A DNA stretch of 26,098 bases from Thermoplasmata archaeon. Its GTDB lineage: Archaea > Thermoplasmatota > Thermoplasmata > Thermoplasmatales > Thermoplasmataceae. Made by a program: the position numbers and the translations under genes. The first letter of the stretch is position 1. Each line of letters opens with the position of its first letter. Shown here one piece after another: positions 6,243 to 12,711 of the stretch. Below the pieces are notes generated by a model, which saw nothing but the letters and a program-made list of their open reading frames with translations, was not told where the DNA came from and did no database searches. The stretch is from positions 1 through 26,098 of the forward strand of contig JAJYRT010000009.1 of the NCBI GenBank assembly GCA_021793945.1, written 5' to 3'.

Positions 6243-6917
6243 ATGCAAGAATCTCTTAGAAAGGACATCACATATTTCAGGTACTCTGGCGAAACCAACA
6301 CTATTGATCTCTTGAATTTGGCCAGAAAACGCGCTCTGGATAATAAGATCAGAACAGTAATAATTCCGTCGGAAACTGGAATCTCTGCCCTGAAGGCAAT
6401 ACAGATTTTCAGGAAGACTGAAATACAACTCGTGGTGGTAACGCACTATCCTGACAGGGTTGCAGGTCCAAAAGGGGATATTCCCATAGGAATAAACCGA
6501 TTAGAATATGAGGATCGGAGAAATAAAATAAGGGAATCGGGAGTTGAGATCGTGCAGGGAACGAGACCATTTGTTCCGCCATCCAGGATCGACTGGTCAT
6601 GGAATAGCATGGAAGGTATGATAGACTCCACACTGGAACTGTTTGGTTCCGGTACAAAGATTGCAATAGAGGTTGCATTGATGGCTACCGATGCTGGAAA
6701 GGTGGATACCGGAGAGGAAGTGGTCACATGTGGAGGAACTTATAAGGGGCTTGATACAGCACTCGTTGTGAAAACGAGCCACAGCCACAAATTCTTTGAG
6801 CAATTTGAGGTGAGGGAGATCATAGCAAAACCAAGGTTCCTCGTTCACGCGGATGGGCAATATTCAGACCCAAACTGGAAGGGAAACGTTGCACAGTATT
6901 ATGAAGCGAGGGAATGA
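6243..6917 (+). CDS. Stand-alone pyruvate kinase C-terminal (alpha/beta) domain-like protein
   Basis: A 224-aa protein resembling the C-terminal domain of pyruvate kinase without the catalytic barrel. Early residues read NTIDLLNLARKRAL, then IIPSETGISALKAIQIF (the region that binds a phosphorylated effector in true pyruvate kinases), LVVVTHYP, and later TRPFVPPSR, IAIEVALMATDAGKVDTGEE and a final HADGQYSDP. Such free-standing domains occur in archaea and have no assigned reaction; a regulatory or small-molecule-binding role is inference. The start ATG follows GGAGGAG (6230-6236). It is 24 nt after paralog B and 42 nt before the small 40-aa gene, so it belongs to the same operon. It is less G+C rich than the paralogs flanking it. 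Confidence 0.7.
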   Translation: MQESLRKDITYFRYSGETNTIDLLNLARKRALDNKIRTVIIPSETGISALKAIQIFRKTEIQLVVVTHYPDRVAGPKGDIPIGINRLEYEDRRNKIRESGVEIVQGTRPFVPPSRIDWSWNSMEGMIDSTLELFGSGTKIAIEVALMATDAGKVDTGEEVVTCGGTYKGLDTALVVKTSHSHKFFEQFEVREIIAKPRFLVHADGQYSDPNWKGNVAQYYEARE

Positions 6918-6959
6918 CCCGCGGGGGAAAATTAGGGAGATCTTGAAGGGGAGAATAAA

Positions 6960-7082
6960 GTGGAAAAGAAAGAAATAGAGTTTGAGCGAGCAACAAAGAA
7001 CACTTACAGGTTCCAAGGAGCCGAAGAAAGTGAAGGTTACGGTGGAGTGGGAATGAAGCTTCAGAGATTGAGGAGATTTTGA
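6960..7082 (+). CDS. 40-aa protein with KNTYRF motif, probably truncated
   Basis: A GTG 6 nt after AAGGGGAG (6946-6953) opens a 40-codon frame starting EKKEIEFERATKNTYRFQ. This N-terminus resembles a widespread family of about 60-70-aa bacterial and archaeal proteins of unknown function whose members continue with a PVIGTLYVQK-like segment. Here the second half (GYGGVGMKLQRLRRF) does not match, so the gene may be truncated or frameshifted. It ends just before the ribosome-binding site of paralog C and would be co-transcribed with it. The family assignment is from memory of the motif and is tentative. Confidence 0.5.
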   Translation: MEKKEIEFERATKNTYRFQGAEESEGYGGVGMKLQRLRRF

Positions 7083-7095
7083 AGGGGTGATTTTA

Positions 7096-8025
7096 TTGTT
7101 TGTCAAGGACATAGACAGGAAGCTCGATATGTACATGGTGGTATCCTTCCGGGGAGAGAGCGATTTCTTCTCCATATTCCGCAAGTACGGAGGATATGCG
7201 CCAGCATACGGGTACAGCCAGGGAAGCGACGTTTTTCTGGACGTATTCATGATGAGAAACGGAAAGACCCACGTTTCAGAACTGCTCAAACCGTTCGGCA
7301 TCGTGACCAAGGGGGATTATGACGTGATCAGGGGAAAGAGGGAGCAGACTGCCGGGACAAACGCCCTGTTCGTGGACCTCCTCGGGATACCATCCCTGAT
7401 CATGAACGGGCTCTACGTGGAAGGCGGAGAACTGTATGCAGAGATGAGGTTCCATCATTCCTCGATGAGCGCCGTATCCGACGTTATCGGAAGGTTCAGC
7501 AGGGAGATGAAGAACTTTACCCTTCGGTCACTGGGTCCTTCCCCGGGAATAACAAGGATGCTTGACAGGATCAACGCTCGCTTCCCTCTCTTTGTCGTCG
7601 GGTACGAGGGACTTCTTCCTCCTAATCCTGTAACGGGCCAGATCAGGAATGTGGAAAGAATCACGGAACCGAACTTCGCCTACGCGTCTCCTGAAGGATA
7701 CAGGGTAGTCGTCTACTCCCGTGATGAACTGGACGCTTCCATCACTAGGGGAGTGATCTCAAGGGATGAGGGGATTCTGGAGACATACGGATCGACACCC
7801 TTCGTCCTTGATTTCTGGAGGACTTCCGGGGATCGCCACATTCCGCGGTATGCGGTCTTCGCAAAGATCTCTGAAGGGAAGTTCACCGCATTCGCGTTTA
7901 TTCCCGCACTTGTCGCCGAGGACGAGCTGAACGCAATCTATGAAGTCGCTGAAAGGCATCCCGATTCCGGTTTCAGGCTTTCATGCTTCACCCCATATGA
8001 CGAGGGGATCTGGGAGTGGTTATGA
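7096..8025 (+). CDS. W-x-W family protein C (function unknown)
   Basis: About 309 aa, the close relative of paralog D. Common blocks are VKDIDRKLDMYM at the N-terminus, FSIFRKYGGYAPAYGYSQG, LLKPFGI, GLYVEGGELYAEMRFHHSS, LRSLGPSPGI, NARFPL, ERITEPN, GSTPFVLDFW, HIPRYAVF, and the C-terminal EVAERHPDSGFRLSCFTP ending in WEWL. I use TTG 7096, four bases after GGGGTGAT (7084-7091), because D begins with ATG at the matching position; a GTG at 7087 would overlap that ribosome-binding site. The stop overlaps the start of the next membrane-protein gene (ATGA), which implies translational coupling. No helix-turn-helix, membrane span or catalytic motif is seen. The GPSPG block is reminiscent of sensor regions in bacterio-opsin-activator-like archaeal regulators, but that is a guess. 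Confidence 0.82.
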   Translation: MFVKDIDRKLDMYMVVSFRGESDFFSIFRKYGGYAPAYGYSQGSDVFLDVFMMRNGKTHVSELLKPFGIVTKGDYDVIRGKREQTAGTNALFVDLLGIPSLIMNGLYVEGGELYAEMRFHHSSMSAVSDVIGRFSREMKNFTLRSLGPSPGITRMLDRINARFPLFVVGYEGLLPPNPVTGQIRNVERITEPNFAYASPEGYRVVVYSRDELDASITRGVISRDEGILETYGSTPFVLDFWRTSGDRHIPRYAVFAKISEGKFTAFAFIPALVAEDELNAIYEVAERHPDSGFRLSCFTPYDEGIWEWL

Positions 8026-8423
8026 TGGAAACTTTAAAGGAGCGACAAAAATTGAAACCTTCACAAAGTGTAAAAATAGCCAAAAGAGATCTCGAGGTTA
8101 CCGCATCTGCTGTTATAGGTGTAGCGGCATACGTGCATTATCTTCAACTTTTTATTTTGAAGATTACGTTGCCGACGCTCATCGCCGCTCTTGTTTTCGG
8201 AACCATATACCTTATATTAAGCATGGGGCTTGCAAAGTCTGTTAAAATCTTCTATCTGCTTGGAATGATCTTTCCCTTCGTGGGTGCGACGCTGGCTGTA
8301 ATCAGGCTACATCTATATGGGTTCGAGGCGTTTTCTGTAATCAACATAGGGTTCGATGTCTTTGTGGTTCCAGCGTGTGCGTTCTTATTCATAAAATACA
8401 GGAGGAACAAAGAAACTGGATAA
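8022..8423 (+). CDS. Four-helix integral membrane protein, unknown function
   Basis: About 133 aa. After a charged N-terminus with LKERQKLK and KIAKRDLE there are four hydrophobic segments (around ASAVIGVAAYVHYL, ITLPTLIAALVFGTIYLIL, IFYLLGMIFPFVGATLAVI and VINIGFDVFVVPACAFLFI), and a basic cytoplasmic-looking tail YRRNKETG. The ATG (8022, or 8025) overlaps the stop of paralog C, so production is probably coupled to C. The next gene, a two-helix protein now broken by an IS, begins 13 nt after the stop. No motif identifies the function; a membrane partner for protein C is an inference from the overlap. Confidence 0.75.
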   Translation: MMETLKERQKLKPSQSVKIAKRDLEVTASAVIGVAAYVHYLQLFILKITLPTLIAALVFGTIYLILSMGLAKSVKIFYLLGMIFPFVGATLAVIRLHLYGFEAFSVINIGFDVFVVPACAFLFIKYRRNKETG

Positions 8424-8625
8424 TTTGCCGGCGTAGTGTGGGACGATCAAACGAAGAAACACGAAATACTGTCAAGGTATGGGGAGAATGTTGAAGTAGA
8501 GCGGTGCATGAAACCATTTTCAAACAAGGGCAATATTCCGCTATTGATAATTGCAGTCGGACTGCTTGGATGTTTTCTTTTAGGGCTTGCCAAAATTCTG
8601 TCTGGGAACGAGGTTATTTCGGGCC

Positions 8626-8631
8626 CAGTAT
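8626..8631 (+). repeat. Target-site duplication, left copy (CAGTAT)
   Basis: CAGTAT directly abuts the left IS end and is repeated exactly at 10290-10295 after the right end. Confidence 0.88.
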
Positions 8632-8658
8632 CCTGAACTCCCACCTTTTAGGCACATG
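8632..8658 (+). repeat. IS left terminal inverted repeat
   Basis: It starts CCTGAACTCC and continues to TTTAGG and ACATG. About 20 of 27 positions match the complement of the right end. Confidence 0.85.
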
Positions 8659-10262
8659 ATCCGTTCTGGATCGTTTTGAGACCTTGGATAATATGTGTTT
8701 TCCAGGACCAAAACATGTAAATAGTATATACCTTGTTAGGCATATCTTGAACAGCTACACAAGGAAGAAGATCATCAACGGCAGGGAATATTTCTACGAG
8801 ATGACACCTTACTGGGACAGGGAGAAAAAGAAGATCAGGTATCACAGCAAATACATGGGGGTACAGAAGGAAAATGGCATTGAAAAGATGCGGACGCACC
8901 TGCCCAGGAATATTTTCGTTCACGGCCCGTTAATACCTGTACTGAGGATCATGAGGGAGCTGGGCATTGAGACCATCCTGGATTCTCTCTTCAGGAAGGA
9001 GGACAGGAATGCCATCCTTGTGCTTGCCGCTGCCCGGGCAATAAGATCGCTACCAATGGATCTCGTGCACACATGGTACGACGGAACATATCTTGTGAAG
9101 GAATACCCATGCGATGTTTCTTCACAGCGTATATCGCGCCTGCTGGACGATATCGGGAACAGCAGGCATCCCGGACAGGTTCTTCTCTGCCTTCTCGTCG
9201 CGGATGAAGCCTGAATCATCCATCCTCTATGACATAACAACGATCGCATCCTATTCCGGCAACGGCATGTTCGAATTCGGCCATGCAAAGGATCACGGGG
9301 ATCTTCCCGAGATCAACTTTTCCCTGGTCATGGAGAGGCGGAGATCACTGCCGGGATTGTTCGAGATATACCCGGGAAGCATCGTGGATGTTTCCACCCT
9401 TGCAATGACACTGGACAGGATCAGCAGTCTCGTCCCTGCGGTGGTGATCATCCTCGATCGGGGCTTCTTCTCCCTGGACAATCTCACGCTCCTGCATAAG
9501 CATGGATACATAATCGCTGCAACATACTCAAGAAAGGAGGTGAAGCATGTGTTCTCTTCAAGCATGAGGAGGCTGGATTCTGCAGATAACACCATGCTCC
9601 ATAACGACAAACCCGTATTCGCCATGCATGTGGATTTTTCCATTGGAGATCTTCCACTGGCGGGATACATTTATCATGACCCGGACCTGGAGGCCAGGGA
9701 AAGATCGAGCTTCCACCGGCGCCTCAGGGAGGTCATGGACACCATCGAAAAGACGAAACCAAAGGAGAAAAGACCTGCCCAGATCGCACAGATCCGATCC
9801 ATATGCGGAGAACATTACAGATACATAAGAACGACTGCAAAGGACGGAAGGTATCACGGACAGGCGAGAAACAACGCCATATCCCGGAGGGAGAACCGCA
9901 TGGGCCGTTTCATGCTGGCGTATAATGGTGATTACAGTCCCACCGAGTGCCTTGATCTTTATCGCGATAAGGACCGGGTGGAAAGGACGTTTGAGATCCT
10001 GAAGTCGGACCTGGACATATTTCCCCTGAGGCAGAGGAAACCGTCCACCCTAAGGGGACTGGTCTTCATCCTCTTCATCTCGCTGATCGTGCGGCTGTCC
10101 CTGAGAAGGATGATGGCTGAATCAGGGCTCAACAGGAGATATTCCATGGACAAGATGTTCCTGGAGCTGGAGAAGCTGCAGATGATGGAGATCGACGGCA
10201 AAATGGTCGAGAGGGAGAGAACCAAAAACAGAAAGACATCCTGGAGGTTCTCCAGTCAGCTA

Positions 10263-10289
10263 CATGTACCTAAATATGCGGAGTTCAGG
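10263..10289 (-). repeat. IS right terminal inverted repeat
   Basis: Read on the minus strand it begins CCTGAACTCC and has TTTAGG and ACATG at the same distances as the left end. Confidence 0.85.
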
Positions 10290-10295
10290 CAGTAT
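10290..10295 (+). repeat. Target-site duplication, right copy (CAGTAT)
   Basis: Exact copy of 8626-8631. The pair marks the insertion site within the two-helix membrane protein gene. Confidence 0.88.
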
Positions 10296-10540
10296 ACCAA
10301 CTTTACATTCCAATTGGAGTTTCGGCTCTTGGAGTTCTATTGTTTGCAATTTCAACAAAGGCAAGGATCAAATGGGAAAGGAACAAAGTAAACGCAGGGG
10401 ATTTTGAAGGGTGAAAGAAAAAGTCACGTGAGACTCGGGTTAAAGCTCATGAAATTTGACCTATATGGGTTAAATGTAAAAGCGTGTAAATGTCAAACCT
10501 TTTCAGGTGTCCTTACGAGTTTCACATTGCAGAAACGCAC

Positions 10541-11467
10541 TCATTCCCGTCCTGTCCCCTCTGCTTTCCTGCACATATAATCAAGCAGGCTGATCTCTGT
10601 CCCGGAAAGCCCATGTGAAAGGAACAGGCTTATCTCTTCCCTTTTCCTCATCTTTCCTTCTTCTATCAGGAGAGCCAGATCCCTCATTTTAACTATCCTC
10701 GGGTGATCCCTGAATACAAAGCTGGAATCTCTTGCAAGCAGGTCCGGGAAATCAGAAGCCACTATCGTGCAAAAATCCAGGATTTCCCTGCCGAGTTCAG
10801 ACCTGCCTTTGAGTTTCGGGCCAAGTGAGTTGATATGGGCCCCAGGTGAAAGCCATTCCCCGCGAATTACCGGGGCGGATGAGTTAGTTGCAGTGACGAT
10901 GATGTCTGAACCGGTTACGCAGGAACGAGGATCGTCCATTGCCCTTACGGTTACCCCAAACTCCCTGGACGCTCTTTCGGAGAGCAGGAGCAGAAGTTCC
11001 CTGTTCCTCCTGTAAACACGGATCTCGTCTATGTTCCTGATTGCTAGAGCCGCTCTGGCCTGCATCCATGCCTGTTCGCCGAAACCGATTATTCCAAGGA
11101 TCCTTGAGTCCTTCCTCGACATCAGATCGATGGCTGCTCCGCCAATTGCCCCCGTTCTCAACCTGCCCAGATATTCCCCAACCGCTATCGCCTTGAGATG
11201 CCCTCTCCCCGAGTCCCAAAGTGCCACGATCTGGTCTTTCTCGGGAACGCCCGTCAGGTAGAGTCTGAGTCCTATGGCCTTCAGGCCTCTGTGTGCTCCG
11301 GGTGTCCACACCATTGCGGTTGACCCAGCAACAAAGCTTTCCCTTGGAGGCGAAATCATATCGCCGTTCTTTCTGGATACGATTGCCTCTTTCATGACTT
11401 CAATTGCGTTCCGCATGTCAACCAGCGCTGCAACATCTTCATCCCGAAATATGCGGAACTGATCCAT
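10541..11467 (-). CDS. Ornithine cyclodeaminase / mu-crystallin family protein
   Basis: About 308 aa, the usual length for this NAD(P)-dependent family, which includes ornithine cyclodeaminase, archaeal alanine dehydrogenase and ketimine reductases. Signatures are GLKAIGLRLY (61-70, with a likely substrate-binding Lys), the hallmark LRTGAIGGAA (103-112), and the Rossmann loop LGIIGFGEQAW (124-134). Later ATNSSAPVI and INSLGPK fit the dinucleotide-binding half. The substrate cannot be told from the sequence. The frame is open 38 codons farther upstream, but the protein family begins at MDQFRIFRDEDV, so ATG 11467 is preferred. An AT-rich AAAATAGAT about 30 nt upstream may be its TATA box. It converges on the interrupted membrane gene and is probably a single-gene unit. 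Confidence 0.85.
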   Translation of the reverse strand: MDQFRIFRDEDVAALVDMRNAIEVMKEAIVSRKNGDMISPPRESFVAGSTAMVWTPGAHRGLKAIGLRLYLTGVPEKDQIVALWDSGRGHLKAIAVGEYLGRLRTGAIGGAAIDLMSRKDSRILGIIGFGEQAWMQARAALAIRNIDEIRVYRRNRELLLLLSERASREFGVTVRAMDDPRSCVTGSDIIVTATNSSAPVIRGEWLSPGAHINSLGPKLKGRSELGREILDFCTIVASDFPDLLARDSSFVFRDHPRIVKMRDLALLIEEGKMRKREEISLFLSHGLSGTEISLLDYMCRKAEGTGRE

Positions 11468-11631
11468 GAACCTACCATTGTAATGAGCTAATCTATTTTC
11501 TTCCTCTTGACATAATTGGAAGTAAATCATGGTACGTTTCCGGAACTGGAATGATGCCGGGTATGACGGAACCGGTCCCATGCTGGGTTGAACCCATCAA
11601 TCTCCTGCATGTATTAAGTGTGGTGCCTTGA

Positions 11632-12042
11632 TCACTTCCAGGCAGGAGATTCCGGCAACTGGTTCAGGGAAAACAGGTTCCCGTCGGGATCGCTGAATGT
11701 ACAGGATATACCCCATGGATGCTCTTCGGGTTCTTCCTGCTTAAACTCAACACCGCGTGCCTTCAGTTCCGAGAATACAGCACGACAGTCGTTCACCCTT
11801 AGTACCAGTGGAGGAAGTGTTCCAGGCTTCCACTGGGCAGACCAACCGTTTGGGTCTCCCCTCCCCGCAGGATATAGTGCCATCTCGATGTCCTGTCCCT
11901 TCGGACCAACCGTAACCCACCTCTCTCCGCCTGGAGGTGTGAAGTCGGTCTTGATCTCGAATCCCACTTTCTCTGTATAGTACCTGACTGCGGACTCCTG
12001 ATCCCTGACCACCAGGGTAATCTGGTATACTCTTGCTTCCAT
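11632..12042 (-). CDS. VOC-family (glyoxalase/dioxygenase-like) protein
   Basis: A 136-aa single-module vicinal-oxygen-chelate protein: ARVYQITLVVRDQESAVRYY (start of the first beta-alpha-beta unit), GFEIKTDF, RWVTVGPKG, then LVLRVNDCRAVFSEL (second unit), GISCTFSDPDGNLFSL (the metal-binding end). Such proteins are usually dimers that bind a divalent metal and catalyse isomerisation, dioxygenation or drug sequestration; the substrate is unknown. I prefer the ATG at 12042 (MEARVYQ); an ATG at 12069 would add nine residues. It diverges from the DUF998-like gene, whose start is within 100 bp. Confidence 0.8.
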   Translation of the reverse strand: MEARVYQITLVVRDQESAVRYYTEKVGFEIKTDFTPPGGERWVTVGPKGQDIEMALYPAGRGDPNGWSAQWKPGTLPPLVLRVNDCRAVFSELKARGVEFKQEEPEEHPWGISCTFSDPDGNLFSLNQLPESPAWK

Positions 12043-12133
12043 AGGGATTAGAAACTGAATCGGCCACATAACACTTTGGACATCTGGTCTCTAGATGAAA
12101 AACTTAAGTCCGGAATACGGTTATAATCTGCTA

Positions 12134-12700
12134 ATGGAAAACAGAGTTAGTGATAAGTTCGCAGGGTTAGCCCTGTTCATTGGGGTGGCCCAGTTCCTGA
12201 TGATGGTAATGATAGCGGAGTTTCTGTACCCGGGTTACAGTGTCTCGCAGAATTACATAAGTGACCTGGGGGTCGGATCCACTGCATACATTTTCAACAG
12301 TTCAATCATAGTGCTTGGAGTGCTTGCGCTTGTTTCGGCATATTTCCTGCGCAGTTTTTCCGTTGCAGCAGCCATAATCACCGTCATTCTTGCTATCGGG
12401 GCAATCGGAGTGGGGTTTGTTAACGAGAACCACCCGCCCTTCCACCTTATCTTCGCACTGCTGGCATTTGGGGGCTCATCGATCCTTCCTTATGCAGTGC
12501 TGCATAAGACGAGGAAGCCCATAGCGGTTGTGTGGGCCATCCTGGGAACCATCGGCCTGATTGCCCTGATCCTCTTTGCTTCTCATGACTATCTTGGCCT
12601 TGGAGAAGGAGGAATGGAAAGGATGATCATGTATCCTGATCTGATATGGGCAATGTCCTTCGGCGGCTGGCTGACAAGGGAGACCGGAAACAAGGATTGA
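12134..12700 (+). CDS. DUF998-like integral membrane protein
   Basis: About 188 aa with roughly six hydrophobic helices. The family-like signature is FLYPGYSVSQNYISDLGVG in the first extracellular loop, followed by helices around YIFNSSIIVLGVLALVSAY, AAAIITVILAIGAIGVGFV, HLIFALLAFGGSSILPYAV and VVWAILGTIGLIALILF, and a final SHDYLGLGEGGMERM loop. The function of the family is not known. ATG 12134 (MENRVSD) is preferred over ATG 12095; neither has a ribosome-binding site, so a leaderless transcript is likely. It converges on the formate dehydrogenase gene with an 11-bp gap. Confidence 0.72.
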   Translation: MENRVSDKFAGLALFIGVAQFLMMVMIAEFLYPGYSVSQNYISDLGVGSTAYIFNSSIIVLGVLALVSAYFLRSFSVAAAIITVILAIGAIGVGFVNENHPPFHLIFALLAFGGSSILPYAVLHKTRKPIAVVWAILGTIGLIALILFASHDYLGLGEGGMERMIMYPDLIWAMSFGGWLTRETGNKD

Positions 12701-12711
12701 GGGGTGTCTCC

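Larger units (their letters stand above)
8632..10289 (+). mobile_element. Complete 1658-bp insertion sequence, IS4/IS1634-like
   Basis: The ends are inverted repeats: CCTGAACTCC at 8632-8641 against GGAGTTCAGG at 10280-10289, with a further TTTAGG and ACATG matching inside, so the repeats extend about 27 bp with mismatches. A 6-bp duplication (CAGTAT) flanks the element. The transposase fits the DDE group of IS4/IS1634-type elements, which make 5-6 bp duplications. The exact boundary by a base or two depends on how the repeat and duplication are divided. Confidence 0.9.
8684..10391 (+). pseudogene. DDE transposase of the IS, frameshifted
   Basis: The N-terminal part (from TTG 8684 or ATG 8693) reads in one frame to about 9170, ending DIGNSRHPGQ, and the catalytic part continues in the next frame with RFFSAFSSRMKPESS. 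DDE residues are seen as YDITTIASYS (first Asp), IILDRGFFS (second Asp) and RVERTFEILKSDLD (Glu). A single-base insertion or two-base loss near 9165-9180 therefore splits the gene; no slippery heptamer is evident, so programmed frameshifting is less likely than decay. The second frame also has no stop inside the element: it runs through the right inverted repeat at 10289 and stops at 10391 in the disrupted host gene. The element is probably not autonomous, but a related copy elsewhere could mobilise it. Confidence 0.82.
8436..10414 (+). pseudogene. Two-helix membrane protein gene interrupted by the IS
   Basis: The first part (GTG 8436 to 8631) encodes MWDDQTKKHEILSRY... and one membrane helix (IPLLIIAVGLLGCFLLGLA). 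After removing the IS at 8632-10289 and one copy of the 6-bp target duplication, the frame continues without a break from GTA-TAC at 10296 into a second helix (IPIGVSALGVLLFAIS), then a basic tail (TKARIKWERNK) and a stop at 10412-10414. The restored product is about 105 aa. The perfect join shows that the insertion is recent and that the target was an intact gene at the end of the paralog-C operon. In the present state a 66-aa product ending in GPVS could still be made, with only the first helix. Confidence 0.8.

Noticed and set aside
10455..10497. TTTGAC ... GTCAAA inverted repeat in the spacer after the interrupted membrane gene
   Set aside because: Only 6 bp with a 31-nt loop, in a convergent region; not distinguishable from chance.
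11747..12067. 106-codon minus-strand frame overlapping the VOC gene
   Set aside because: Out-of-frame shadow; the VOC frame has the full family pattern.
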